Source: Bacteroidota bacterium (GTDB lineage: Bacteria > Bacteroidota > Bacteroidia > Chitinophagales > Chitinophagaceae). Taken from it: 64,000 nucleotides of DNA. Positions 1 to 9,135 of this stretch are shown in pieces (the first letter of the stretch is position 1; the number at the start of each line of letters is the position of its first letter). The notes under the pieces are model-generated. The model was not told where the DNA came from, made no database searches, and saw only the letters and a list, made by a program, of their open reading frames with translations. Location of the stretch: positions 7,174 through 71,173 of the forward strand of contig JAEZAM010000103.1 of NCBI GenBank assembly GCA_023430465.1, read 5' to 3'. The position numbers and the translations under genes were made by a program.

Positions 1-423
1 CGCAATTATGACCTGGCGATCCGGAGTACGGAATCAACGCTGAGTTTTATCCGGGGAACATCGTTCCGGCTAGCCACGGGGTATGAGTTTGAACGAAAGA
101 AAAACAGGCCGGAATATGGCGGGGAAAAATCAACCTCGCATTCGCTGAATCTCGAATCTAAATACAATGTGCTGCAGAATAGTTCGATCTCTGCAAAATT
201 CACCTTGAACAGCATCGACTATACAGGTGTTGCCGGATCCGCCACCACCGTGAGTTATATCATGCTGGACGGGTTATTGCCCGGAAAAAATTACCTGTGG
301 AATATCACGCTCACCAAGCGGTTGCTGAATAACCTGGAATTGAATTTTACCTATGACGGCCGCAAGCCGGCGGATGCAAAGCCGGTACATATTGGAAGAG
401 CGTCTGTGACGGCCTTGTTTTAG
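1..423 (+). CDS. C-terminal part of an outer-membrane beta-barrel-like protein (5' end outside window)
   Basis: Reading frame 1 is open from the first base of the window to a TAG at 421-423, so this is the last 140 residues of a larger protein whose start lies to the left. The translated part alternates polar and hydrophobic residues in short strands, with glycine and asparagine turns, and ends in ...ASVTALF with a terminal phenylalanine. That is the usual end of outer-membrane barrel proteins recognised by BAM. Internal GTG at 169 is in frame but is not a likely start because the frame stays open and strand-like upstream of it. I cannot name the family. It is followed directly by the GTTTCACGCAAAG repeat that separates it from convergent ychF. 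Confidence 0.6.
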   Translation, partial: RNYDLAIRSTESTLSFIRGTSFRLATGYEFERKKNRPEYGGEKSTSHSLNLESKYNVLQNSSISAKFTLNSIDYTGVAGSATTVSYIMLDGLLPGKNYLWNITLTKRLLNNLELNFTYDGRKPADAKPVHIGRASVTALF

Positions 424-424
424 G

Positions 425-508
425 TTTCACGCAAAGTCGCAAAGTCGAGAAAGGCGCAAAGATGATATCATTATGCGTCCTTTGCTTTCTTGGCGCCTTT
501 GCGTGAAA
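425..508. repeat. Inverted GTTTCACGCAAAG intergenic repeat (family A, copy 1)
   Basis: The gap between the convergent barrel gene and ychF is filled by two inverted arms. The left arm has GTTTCACGCAAAG with further CGCAAAG units; the right arm ends in CTTTGCGTGAAAC. The arms can pair as a long imperfect hairpin and may act as a bidirectional terminator. Related copies lie near 3317, 19961, 20949, 28517, 57000, 59301 and 63673. Confidence 0.75.
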
Positions 509-1606
509 CTACACATTAAACCTAAAATGCATCACATCTCCATCCTTCACCACGTATTCCTTTCCTTCTATTCTGAGCTTGCCCACTTCGCGGGCGGCGG
601 CTTCTGATCCGTATTTTACAAAGTCATCGTAGCTGATGACTTCCGCTTTGATAAAACCTTTTTCGAAGTCCGTATGAATGACGCCTGCTGCCTGCGGTGC
701 TTTCCAGCCCTGGTGGATGGTCCAGGCACGTACTTCCTGGACGCCTGCAGTAAAGTAGGTGTAGAGGTTGAGTAGTTTATACGCTGAATGTATGAGTCGG
801 TCAAGCGCAGGCTCTTCCATTTTATATTCTTCCATGAACAGTTGCCGGTCATCGGCATTGTCCATTTCGGCGATTTGTGCTTCGATGTTGTTGTTCATGA
901 TGATCACTTCAGCCTTCTCATCTTTGACGGCTGCCTTCAATGCCTCGGAGAATTTATTTCCCGTATGCATGGAAGCTTCATCCACGTTGGCTACGTACAG
1001 GACCGGTTTTTCCGTAAGCAGGAACAGATCTGCTATGGCTACACGTTCTTCCTTGCTCAGGTCCAGCTCACGGATGCTGCGTCCTTTTTCCAGATGTTCC
1101 TTGCAGCGGATCAGCACTTCCAGTTCAGCTTTGATCTTTGGATCAATGCGCGCCTGCTTTTCGGATTTGGATATTTTCTTCTCCACGCTGTCCAGGTCTT
1201 TCAACTGGAGTTCGGTGTCGATGATCTCCTTATCGGAAACCGGGTTGATAGCGCCTTCGTCGCGGAGGATGTTCTCATCTTCGAAGCAGCGGATCACATG
1301 GATGATGGCATCAACCTCGCGGATGTTGCCAAGAAATTTATTTCCGAGTCCTTCGCCCTTGCTCGCGCCACGCACAAGACCGGCAATGTCCACGATCTCG
1401 ATCTGTGTGGGAACGATGCGATCAGGTACAACCAGTTCCGCCAGTTTAGTCAGTCGTTTGTCCGGTACATCCACCAGGCCCACGTTGGGGTCGATGGTAC
1501 AGAATCGATAATTGCTAGCCTGCGCTTTTGCGCTATTGCTGACTGCATTGAAAAGTGTTGATTTACCAACATTCGGTAATCCGACGATACCAGCTTGAAG
1601 CGCCAT
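509..1606 (-). CDS. ychF: Redox-regulated ATPase YchF (Obg-family P-loop NTPase)
   Basis: The 365-residue product has the normal YchF length. It opens with MALQAGIVGLPNVGKSTLF, which holds the G1/P-loop GxPNVGKS, followed by DIAGLVRGASKGEGLGN (G3 region). In place of the GTPase NKxD motif it has NVDE, which is the known reason YchF prefers ATP. The C-terminal part ends in the TGS-like domain. The family binds ribosomes and is linked to translation and oxidative stress responses. The ATG at 1606 is directly followed by the P-loop strand, so the start is secure. A TATCTTTG box on the minus strand lies about 55 nt upstream. It is convergent with the upstream barrel gene and divergent from the SpmA/B-like gene. 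Confidence 0.97.
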   Translation of the reverse strand: MALQAGIVGLPNVGKSTLFNAVSNSAKAQASNYRFCTIDPNVGLVDVPDKRLTKLAELVVPDRIVPTQIEIVDIAGLVRGASKGEGLGNKFLGNIREVDAIIHVIRCFEDENILRDEGAINPVSDKEIIDTELQLKDLDSVEKKISKSEKQARIDPKIKAELEVLIRCKEHLEKGRSIRELDLSKEERVAIADLFLLTEKPVLYVANVDEASMHTGNKFSEALKAAVKDEKAEVIIMNNNIEAQIAEMDNADDRQLFMEEYKMEEPALDRLIHSAYKLLNLYTYFTAGVQEVRAWTIHQGWKAPQAAGVIHTDFEKGFIKAEVISYDDFVKYGSEAAAREVGKLRIEGKEYVVKDGDVMHFRFNV

Positions 1607-1634
1607 AGTGTTAACTCTTTTATTTTATCCCGGT

Positions 1635-1649
1635 AGACCCGCAGGGTCT
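1635..1649. repeat. 15-nt palindrome AGACCCGCAGGGTCT in the ychF leader
   Basis: A perfect 6-bp stem with a 3-nt loop sits between the putative ychF promoter and its start codon, so it would fold in the mRNA leader. It belongs by size and shape to the class of 14-17 nt palindromes seen at 20860, 20886, 20970, 26970 and 27578, although the stem sequence differs. Confidence 0.6.
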
Positions 1650-1660
1650 GTTTGGGCGCG

Positions 1661-1668
1661 CAAAGATA
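1661..1668 (-). promoter_or_regulatory. Candidate -7 box (TATCTTTG) for ychF
   Basis: Read on the minus strand the sequence is TATCTTTG, a perfect match to the Bacteroidota -7 consensus TAnnTTTG, 54 nt before the ychF start. I did not find a clear -33 TTTG. The predicted leader would contain the small palindrome at 1635-1649. Confidence 0.5.
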
Positions 1669-1756
1669 GTGATTTTCACGGGGCAGTATTGTGCCGGTGA
1701 GAAGTTTCCATTACCTTCAAACCCAATATTTTGTCACGCAAACACGACGAGTACTC

Positions 1757-3316
1757 ATGGCTTTAAGCAGAATCTGGACCGCCTTTATACTTGTAGCAAT
1801 CCTGGTGGCCGCAGGCCGGTTTATTTTCCAGCCCGGTGATGAACGGATCTTCAGCCAGATGGTCACGGGCAAGAATACCGATACCGTTTATGCGAAGACG
1901 GTGAATGCCGCTGCACTGCCCCTGCGCGTACAGGAACAGTTTGACCAATCCAACCAGGCCGTCTGGGGTAAAGAGATCGTGCGGAAGACCGGGCCGGGAG
2001 TTTATTCTGTTTATGCAAAGGAGAAAGACCGTGCGGTTTCATCAGTTGCGTTGCGAACTGTAGACAGCATGCAGGTGCCCGCCGAGGTGCGGCAGCAATT
2101 CGGTCGTAAGATCATCGCTGTGTGGGACAAGAACAAGGTGGTAAAGGAAGGTGCCGACAGCTATCGCGTTTATCGCCTGCTGCCAACGAACGGATTGTTC
2201 GAGGCCTGCCGTGATGCTGTGACCTTGTGTATCGGGCTGATAGGAATCATGGCCCTGTTCATGGGCTTTATGAATATTGCGGAGCGGGCAGGGGGTATCC
2301 GCTTTTTGTCCAGGATCATCGGACCATTTTTTGAAAAAATATTTCCGGAGGTACCGAAGAATCACCCGTCGATGGGCCACATGGTAATGAATTTCTCCGC
2401 CAACCTGATGGGGCTCGATAATGCCGCCACTCCATTTGGTATCAAGGCCATGGAAAGCCTGCAGGAGATCAATCCGGATAAAGACCGGGCATCGAACCCG
2501 CAGATCATGTTCATGTGTTTGCACGCTTCTGGCCTTACATTGATTCCCACATCAATCATAGCCGACAGGGTTGTGCTGGGATCCGATTATCCCACATCTA
2601 TTTTCATTCCATGTATGATCGCCACGTTCGCTGCTACTATGGCAGCATTGATCATGGTGTCGATCCGGCAGGGCATACGGCTACTGCAGCCGGTGATCAT
2701 GCTTTGGGTGTTCGGTATCACATTTGCCATTGCCCTGCTGATCTTCTATATCAAATCGCTGGATTCCCAAGGTGTACAGATGTTTTCGAGCAGCGTAAGT
2801 AACGGGATCATTTTGCTGATCTTCCTTCTTATCGTTCTCGGTGCTATTTATAAAAAGACAAACATCTTCGATGCCTTCATCGAGGGCGCAAAGAGCGGGT
2901 TCGATACGGCCATCAGGATCATTCCTTACCTCGTGGGATTACTTGTGGCGATCAGCCTGCTGCGAAACAGCGGCGCCTTTGATTTCCTGCTGGACGGGAT
3001 CAAGCAGGTGTTCATTCTTTTCGGAGGAGATACGCGCATCGTTGATGCTCTGCCAACTTCACTGGTGAAGCCGCTTAGCGGACAGGGGGCACGTGCCCTG
3101 ATGATCGATACGATGAATGCGCATGGACCTGATTCCTTTGCAGGCAATCTCGCCTCTGTTTTCCGCGGCTCTGCGGATACAACCTTTTATATCCTTGCTG
3201 TCTATTTCGGCGCAGTGAATATCAAGAATTCCCGTTATTCGGTGGTGACGATGTTACTGGCCGACCTGGCAGGGATTATTACTGCCTGCATACTGGCGTA
3301 TCTGTTTTTTGGTTAA
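1757..3316 (+). CDS. Nucleoside-recognition (Gate) domain protein, fused SpmA-SpmB-like membrane protein
   Basis: I place the start at ATG 1757 (MALSRIWTAF), since the GTG at 1691 would only add a polar 22-residue extension before a membrane segment. The 519-residue product has an N-terminal hydrophobic helix, a soluble stretch of about 40-145, then two blocks of membrane helices with the Gate signatures. In the first block NxxANLMGLDNAATPFG and in the second PTSLVKPLSGQGARA are the expected conserved spots of spore-maturation protein A and B relatives. Family members are polytopic and thought to move nucleoside-like or other small solutes; the role outside sporulators is unknown. The odd feature is the soluble insert, which holds two homologous repeats (P55-Y86 and P108-Y139). 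Confidence 0.85.
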   Translation: MALSRIWTAFILVAILVAAGRFIFQPGDERIFSQMVTGKNTDTVYAKTVNAAALPLRVQEQFDQSNQAVWGKEIVRKTGPGVYSVYAKEKDRAVSSVALRTVDSMQVPAEVRQQFGRKIIAVWDKNKVVKEGADSYRVYRLLPTNGLFEACRDAVTLCIGLIGIMALFMGFMNIAERAGGIRFLSRIIGPFFEKIFPEVPKNHPSMGHMVMNFSANLMGLDNAATPFGIKAMESLQEINPDKDRASNPQIMFMCLHASGLTLIPTSIIADRVVLGSDYPTSIFIPCMIATFAATMAALIMVSIRQGIRLLQPVIMLWVFGITFAIALLIFYIKSLDSQGVQMFSSSVSNGIILLIFLLIVLGAIYKKTNIFDAFIEGAKSGFDTAIRIIPYLVGLLVAISLLRNSGAFDFLLDGIKQVFILFGGDTRIVDALPTSLVKPLSGQGARALMIDTMNAHGPDSFAGNLASVFRGSADTTFYILAVYFGAVNIKNSRYSVVTMLLADLAGIITACILAYLFFG

Positions 3317-3338
3317 GTTTCACGCGAAGCCGCCAGGT

Positions 3339-3380
3339 AAAAAAAAGACGCAAAGGAAATGATCCTTTTGCGTCTTTTTC
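3339..3380. terminator. Bidirectional hairpin terminator inside a family A repeat
   Basis: An A-rich run leads into AAAAAGACGCAAAGGA, a short loop, then TCCTTTTGCGTCTTTTT. The stem is about 16 bp with T-runs on both strands. It lies between two convergent genes and sits within a wider copy of the GTTTCACGC/GCGTGAAAC-type repeat (3317-3412). Confidence 0.75.
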
Positions 3381-3412
3381 GTCTTTGCTATCCTGGCGTC
3401 CGCTCGAGAAAC

Positions 3413-4195
3413 CTAGAAAGTCACGGTGTTACTCAACGTTCTCGGCAGGAAATTATTCCCTGCTCCGTTTGTTGAGCTTCTTCCGCGATACAGGAGCGTA
3501 TAACTTCTTTTCTGGTTGAAGGTAACTGTCGCCGTATCCAGTGCATTCATTGTACCTGCAGCACGGACGATCAAGGAGTCAGTCACCCCTGACGTGAACC
3601 GGGTACCCGTGCGATAGGGAATGAATGGTGTTACATCTTTCACGGGAATGTTGCTGAACACGTTTGCGTCAAGCAGTTTGGAATATACATCCACGTTCGA
3701 AGGCAAACCATTTTTCACGAATACAAAATTCGCAAACCTGACCCTTGCACTCGTATCCGTCGGTATTTCGATGTTATTCTCTACGGTTAATTGTTTCACT
3801 GAAGAAAGCGTGTCGTAGAAGAATATTGTGTACGATTTATTTGCCTGGAAATTACCGGTGAATGATAATGCTGGTTGTGGCGAAGTGGTCAGCGTGTCAC
3901 GCAAGGTAAATGAATGCGTACCGGGTGCAATACCATAGGTAAGACCGTTGCCGAGATAAGTGAAATTGGCCGAAGTGGTCTGGGTGTATTGCATCACTGT
4001 GCCGCTCAGTCTTCCTGCGTCCATGAAAAGAAAATTGCGCTGGATGCCGAGGGCGGCGTTCTGCACCTGTACTTTGGCGAGGTTTGAAAAGTCATCCACC
4101 ACCTCCGCCTGTGCGGTTTCAACCTTGTCTTTATTACATGCCAGTAATGCAGTGGCGACTACACCTGCGAGACCGGCTATTTTAAATAGTTTCAT
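3413..4195 (-). CDS. DUF4397-domain lipoprotein
   Basis: The 260-residue product begins with a lipoprotein signal peptide whose lipobox is LLAC (Cys20). The mature part is rich in beta-strand and has the two-part layout of DUF4397 proteins: an AKVQVQNAA strand near residue 41, then a second SARVRFANFV strand near 148. These are cell-surface lipoproteins of unknown function that are common in Bacteroidota. It is the last gene of a minus-strand run, 22 bp after susD, so it likely belongs to the susC-susD operon and may be an accessory surface protein of that system. The terminator at 3339-3380 closes the operon. Confidence 0.8.
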   Translation of the reverse strand: MKLFKIAGLAGVVATALLACNKDKVETAQAEVVDDFSNLAKVQVQNAALGIQRNFLFMDAGRLSGTVMQYTQTTSANFTYLGNGLTYGIAPGTHSFTLRDTLTTSPQPALSFTGNFQANKSYTIFFYDTLSSVKQLTVENNIEIPTDTSARVRFANFVFVKNGLPSNVDVYSKLLDANVFSNIPVKDVTPFIPYRTGTRFTSGVTDSLIVRAAGTMNALDTATVTFNQKRSYTLLYRGRSSTNGAGNNFLPRTLSNTVTF

Positions 4196-4217
4196 TCGTT
4201 TCAGTTTTTAGGTTCGC

Positions 4218-5849
4218 TTAGTCGGGTTTGGAAAACCATTGTTCCAGGGTGTGGTAATCAAGCGCCAGGGCGCCAATGCGTCTGAGTTCTTCTACGTTGT
4301 AGAGGTACTCGGAGTTATAACGCGGCCTTGCGCGATACACCCATTTCAGGTTGTTATCGGTGAAGAGATCAGCACCTGTCGGTGGCGCGAAATCGCGGTA
4401 AACCTGCAAGCCATTTACTTCATCGGTGTAGTGGTATTTCCTGAGATCCACCCAGGTTTCCAGCATTCCCCAACCATACATCGCAATGTACTTCTGAAGC
4501 ATGATGTGTGAAAGGGTCAGGTCGTTTGCAGCAGGCACTACCAGGGGGTTGGCCAGGTAAGTATCTTCTGCGGTCTGGGTGATCTTTTTTGCATCCGGTA
4601 CAGAAACCTCGTAGTTCGTGCGCAGTTCATTGAAATGCAGCTTAAGGCCTTCGAGGTAAGCTGTGCGGGCTTCCTGCTTCATGTTCTTGTAGTAGTAAGC
4701 CTCTGCTTTGTTGAACTTCATTTCAGCAGCGGTGATCACCGGCCAGATGGGTGCATTCTTAAATATGTAGCGGGAGTTATTGTCATTGGCCGGAGCAGCG
4801 GTCACTTCCCAGAGTCCACCCCAGAAATTATCAGGACGATCAGCAACTGCAAGTCCGTCGGTTCCTTTGTTTGGTCTTACACCTTTATACGTTCCGTTTG
4901 GATTTTCACGGATGATGTATGGCGCGCGTGGATCCACAACTGCGGTAGGGAAGGCACCATTGATACCGGACATAAGATCAGCGATGAAACGCGTCTGTCT
5001 CAGGGTACCAACGTTACCGCGGAATGGTGAGTAATAGCTATACGTTCCGGTATTACCCGCATTTGACCATTTCACAGAAGAGTTGTCAGCGTTCACCAGT
5101 GCAGAGCGGTCTGCATAGTAGATCACTGAATCGGGATTGTATTCTGTTTTGCGTGAAAGGTGGTTGAAAGAACGGGCAAGTACGCCATAAGCGAACTTTT
5201 TCCACTTTTCACGGTCACCACCATTCATCCACTCATCACCAAGCGCAAGGTTGGCCTGGCTCACGGCACCGTCGGTCCGCTCCAGGTAGGAGAGGGCGAG
5301 GTGGGCAAGACGGCGAACTTCCGCATATACTTCTGCCTGCTCATCATACTCGAATACCAGGCGGCTTTTGTCAAATGCCTGGTTGAGGATCACTTCGCCA
5401 TACACAGATGTCAGCGAAAGCCATGACCAGGCGCGGATGGCAAGGCCAACGCCTACATAATCCCATTTCTCTTCTTCTGCACCCCATTCAACCATTTTGT
5501 TAAGGTTTTCACCTTGTCCAAAATAATGAGCGGCCCATACAGAACCGAGGATATCGCTGTTGCTGGTTGCACCACCCATACGGTCATACTGGTTCAGCGT
5601 TGTATTGGTAGCCCAGTACTGCACATATCGGCCGATATAGAGACCATCGTTTTGTGGTCCGTAGAGTGTACCATTCGCCGTGTGGTGAATCGCCATGTTG
5701 GCGATGATGTTTGGAAGAAGCGTTTCCACAGGTACCCGCACCGTTGCGTTCGGATTCTGGTACGCATCGTCTATCTTCTTCGTGCAGGATACACCGAGCA
5801 GGATGGCTGCCGCGGGTACTGCAATTGCTTTGATCAGATTATTTTTCAT
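4218..5849 (-). CDS. SusD/RagB-family nutrient-binding outer-membrane lipoprotein
   Basis: The 543-residue protein starts with a lipoprotein leader ending LLGVSC (Cys22). The body carries SusD-like features: an N-terminal segment with DDAYQNPNA, helical repeats with WSWLSLTSVYGEV and a long C-terminal region including AEAYYYKN and LQKYIAMYGWG. The pattern is closest to the SusD-like_2 type. SusD proteins form a lid on the SusC barrel and capture oligosaccharides, peptides or other large nutrients. It lies 19 bp downstream of susC in the same orientation, so the two form a pair. No glycosidase or peptidase gene is adjacent, so the substrate cannot be inferred. Confidence 0.93.
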   Translation of the reverse strand: MKNNLIKAIAVPAAAILLGVSCTKKIDDAYQNPNATVRVPVETLLPNIIANMAIHHTANGTLYGPQNDGLYIGRYVQYWATNTTLNQYDRMGGATSNSDILGSVWAAHYFGQGENLNKMVEWGAEEEKWDYVGVGLAIRAWSWLSLTSVYGEVILNQAFDKSRLVFEYDEQAEVYAEVRRLAHLALSYLERTDGAVSQANLALGDEWMNGGDREKWKKFAYGVLARSFNHLSRKTEYNPDSVIYYADRSALVNADNSSVKWSNAGNTGTYSYYSPFRGNVGTLRQTRFIADLMSGINGAFPTAVVDPRAPYIIRENPNGTYKGVRPNKGTDGLAVADRPDNFWGGLWEVTAAPANDNNSRYIFKNAPIWPVITAAEMKFNKAEAYYYKNMKQEARTAYLEGLKLHFNELRTNYEVSVPDAKKITQTAEDTYLANPLVVPAANDLTLSHIMLQKYIAMYGWGMLETWVDLRKYHYTDEVNGLQVYRDFAPPTGADLFTDNNLKWVYRARPRYNSEYLYNVEELRRIGALALDYHTLEQWFSKPD

Positions 5850-5868
5850 TACTTGAATGCTTTAATGT

Positions 5869-8800
5869 TTAGAAGGTTGCTCTCAAACCAATGTTCAGAC
5901 TGATCGGTGCTGGTAAAGTACCGTAGTCAAATCCAAATGCACCAACACCTCTTGAACCGGCTGTGTTACCATTCACGCCCGGATCAGGACCTGTATAGTT
6001 TGACAGCAGTATCAGGTCGTTCGCAGTGAGGAAGAAACCGAGTGATTTCATACCACGGATCTTGCGCACAAAACCATTGGTGAATGTATGGCTCAGTGTC
6101 AGATCACGAAGGCGGAACCAATGTACATCTTTCTCGATGAATGCTTCTTCCGGCATGTTGGATGCGGTGTAATATGCATCGAGGTATTGTGGGATCACAG
6201 CGATCGTGTTCTTGGTTGGATTGGCACTGTTCTGCAAACCATCATTCAATACACCTTCTACGATCCGGGGCTCAAGCCTGTCGATCGTAAGCGGGCTCTT
6301 GCCGATGCTGGTCAGATACATCCTTGTGCCGTTGAAGATATCACCTCCAACTTTGAGATCCCAGAGGAAGCTCAGCTTCCAGTTTCTGAAACGGAAATTG
6401 TTATTCCAGCCGACGGTGAAATCAGGGTTCCTGTCACCACGCACTTTGAATGTACCGTCAGAGATAGGCAACCCGTTTGCAGGGTTGATCAGCAACTGGC
6501 CGGCATTGTTGCGGGCATAGCCATGTGCAGTGATGGTAGTTGTTGGTCCGCCCAGTGCGATACCGCCTCTGGCGTTACCATACAACCAGGTATCAGCAAG
6601 GTAGTACTCAGCTACGTTTGCAGGCAGCTTGATCACCTTGTTCCACATTTTGTTGAAGTTCACACTCATGTCCCAGCCGAAATCCTGTTTGGAAACGATT
6701 GGTGTATTCAGCGTTACCTCCACACCCTGGTTGCGCGTGCTACCTGCGTTCTGTGTATTCAACACGAAGCCGGTTGCGTAACTGAGGCGGAAACCTTCAA
6801 TGATCTGGTCCTGGTTCAGCGTGTTATAGTAACTCACATCGAGGCTGAGCCGGCTTTTCAGCATACGGAGCTCTGTACCGAGCTCGTATGTTTTCTGTCT
6901 TTCAGGCTCGAGATTCGGGTTCGAATTCGTGAACGCGTAGGAGAATCCACCACCCGAGCTCTGGTTGTTCGTAAACACAGACTGGGTAGAATATGGTCCG
7001 TTGAGACGCGCTGTTCCTGCCAGTGAGGTGCGGAGTTTCCAATAGTTGATCACGCCACCTTTCTTCACTGCCGGAATGATGTCTGACATGATCAGGCTAA
7101 GGCTGGCACCAGGGTAGTTATAGTTCCTGTTCTGCTTTGGCAGGGTAGAAGCGGTTTCAAAACGGTGTGTATAGCTAAGGAACACCATGTTGCGGTAGCT
7201 GGCGGCCGCCTCACCGAAGTAGGCGATCTGGCGAACAATAGACTGGTTGTATTCACCGAATACGTTGCGGAGCAACTTCGTGCGTGTGCTTGGCTTGGTT
7301 GCGCTGCTGTCGCTTGCAGGTAATACGTACTGATCGAAGTTGGCATCGGTAAGCACCACACCATCCTTGTACATTTTACCGTTTGACACAGAGTCAACCA
7401 CACCTGTACCGCTCATCGCGTACATCTTGGTTTCGTAGTCCTGCCACATCGTTCCACCCATAAAGCGGAAGTTAAAGTTACCGACCTTCTTTGTAGCGGT
7501 TGCTGTGATGGTGTGATTGTAGCCGTTGTATTTCCTCCAGAAATTATCTTGCAAGCCACCTACACCGCGGGAGATATAATAAGACTGGGGGTGGTAGCGA
7601 AGATATCCTTCTGTTTCATACCTGTCATATCCAAAACGACCCGATACGGTCAGCCAGGAAAATGGAGTCAGGTTAACGCCGAGGCTGGCGGTATAACGGT
7701 CTGTTTCGTCGTAGTTCTTGTTCTTGTTTACGTTGAACAGCGGGTTATCCAATTCGGCATTGGCATTGGCCAGGTTATCTGCGAAAATGGGAAGTTTATC
7801 TCCGTTGTCATCCTTGAACTCCCGGATGTCAAGGCTGCCGGGCCATGCAAGGAGGCTAAGCATAAATCCACCTGCACTGCGGAGTACCTTGGTGTTTTTT
7901 GATTTGATGTAAGAAACGGCTGGCATGATCTCGAGCACCTTACCGATCTTGGTTGTGTTGGAGATACGGAAATTGTAGCGCTTGAAATTGTTCACAGGTA
8001 CCACGCCGTCCTGGTCGAAGTAGGAGGCAGATACACGGAAAATTGAATTCTTTACACCGAAATCAGCGCCGAGGTTATGCGTTTGTGCAAACCCGGTGCG
8101 GAAGAAATAATCCTTGTTATCATGAACGGTAACTCCTGGCTCATAAGCAGGACCAAAATAACGGAACACGCCGGTGTTGGTGCCGTTGCTGCCGTTGGAG
8201 TATGCATCATAAGTTTCCGGGAAACGTGTAGTGCGCTGCAGACGGAAGCTGTTATCATACTGCAATGCGAGTTTGTTTGATTTCGCCTTGCGGGTGGTGA
8301 TAACGATCGCACCGGAACTTGCCTGGCTACCATAAAGGGCCGTTGCTTCAGGTCCTTTCAGTACGGTAACTGTCTGGATATCGTTCGGATTGATATCAGC
8401 AATACGGTTCTGGTAATCCGTGTTACGGTTTGACGTGCTGGTGAGCCCCGTCCTTTCCACCATCCCGACACCGCTGCCACCATTTGAGTTTTCATCGATG
8501 GTCTGGTTATCGAGGATAACACCATCTACGATGAACAATGGCTGGTTGCTCAGTGAAAGCGAGTTGAAACCGCGGAGGACGATGCTGGATGATGCACCTG
8601 CTGTACCGGAGGTTTGGTTAATGGTGAGACCGGCAACACGGCCCTGCAGACCATTCAGGAAGTTCTCACGCTGAGTTTCCTTGATCACTTCTCCATCCAC
8701 TTTTTGCGTGGAATAGCCCAGTTCGCGCGCATTCCGGCGGATGTCCATCGCGGTAACGACGACTTCGCCAAGCGTACCTTCGGACGACTTGAGGCTGACC

Positions 8801-9084
8801 CCAACCGTATTCCCGGCACCGGGGCGTACCTCCTGTGGTTCATATCCCACATAAGAGATCTGCAGTGTCTGACCCGGATCTACCTGGATCGTGAACACAC
8901 CCTGTGCATTTGTCTGGGCCATACGGTTAGTACCCTTAACACGGACGGTCACACCCTGGAGAGGGGTCTTGTTATCGTCCGACAGCACAGTACCCGTGAT
9001 CGTTCGTTGCTGGGCCTGCGATACGGCAGGAAGCAGGACAAACACGGCGCACAATGCTACTACTAACTGGAGAATTTTTCTCAT
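5869..9084 (-). CDS. SusC/RagA-family TonB-linked outer-membrane transporter
   Basis: The 1071-residue product has a Sec signal peptide ending near SQAQQ, then a carboxypeptidase-regulatory-like domain (about 28-110, ITGTVLSDDNKTPLQGVTV). A plug domain follows, with GEVVVTAMDIRR, LQGRVAGLTI and SIVLRGFNSLS, and then a long TonB-dependent barrel that ends in ...SLNIGLRATF. Length and order match SusC-family transporters, which work with SusD and use TonB energy to import bound nutrients. It is the first gene of a three-gene minus-strand operon. The DeoR-family regulator just upstream is on the same strand, but there is no direct evidence that it controls this operon. No anti-sigma or ECF sigma pair is nearby, and there is no extra N-terminal signalling domain. 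Confidence 0.96.
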   Translation of the reverse strand: MRKILQLVVALCAVFVLLPAVSQAQQRTITGTVLSDDNKTPLQGVTVRVKGTNRMAQTNAQGVFTIQVDPGQTLQISYVGYEPQEVRPGAGNTVGVSLKSSEGTLGEVVVTAMDIRRNARELGYSTQKVDGEVIKETQRENFLNGLQGRVAGLTINQTSGTAGASSSIVLRGFNSLSLSNQPLFIVDGVILDNQTIDENSNGGSGVGMVERTGLTSTSNRNTDYQNRIADINPNDIQTVTVLKGPEATALYGSQASSGAIVITTRKAKSNKLALQYDNSFRLQRTTRFPETYDAYSNGSNGTNTGVFRYFGPAYEPGVTVHDNKDYFFRTGFAQTHNLGADFGVKNSIFRVSASYFDQDGVVPVNNFKRYNFRISNTTKIGKVLEIMPAVSYIKSKNTKVLRSAGGFMLSLLAWPGSLDIREFKDDNGDKLPIFADNLANANAELDNPLFNVNKNKNYDETDRYTASLGVNLTPFSWLTVSGRFGYDRYETEGYLRYHPQSYYISRGVGGLQDNFWRKYNGYNHTITATATKKVGNFNFRFMGGTMWQDYETKMYAMSGTGVVDSVSNGKMYKDGVVLTDANFDQYVLPASDSSATKPSTRTKLLRNVFGEYNQSIVRQIAYFGEAAASYRNMVFLSYTHRFETASTLPKQNRNYNYPGASLSLIMSDIIPAVKKGGVINYWKLRTSLAGTARLNGPYSTQSVFTNNQSSGGGFSYAFTNSNPNLEPERQKTYELGTELRMLKSRLSLDVSYYNTLNQDQIIEGFRLSYATGFVLNTQNAGSTRNQGVEVTLNTPIVSKQDFGWDMSVNFNKMWNKVIKLPANVAEYYLADTWLYGNARGGIALGGPTTTITAHGYARNNAGQLLINPANGLPISDGTFKVRGDRNPDFTVGWNNNFRFRNWKLSFLWDLKVGGDIFNGTRMYLTSIGKSPLTIDRLEPRIVEGVLNDGLQNSANPTKNTIAVIPQYLDAYYTASNMPEEAFIEKDVHWFRLRDLTLSHTFTNGFVRKIRGMKSLGFFLTANDLILLSNYTGPDPGVNGNTAGSRGVGAFGFDYGTLPAPISLNIGLRATF

Positions 9085-9135
9085 AGCTGTGTTGTTGTTT
9101 TAAATATGTAAATAAGCAGTTTGCGGGATTATTAG

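Noticed and set aside
768..1561. Two long plus-strand open frames of about 250 codons opposite ychF
   Set aside because: They are antisense to a fully supported YchF gene, have no recognisable motifs, and both lie in the frames expected from its codon use.
6088..7026. A 312-codon open frame opposite susC
   Set aside because: Its amino-acid composition is odd (Cys- and His-rich), it has no motif, and the SusC barrel sequence on the other strand is unbroken.
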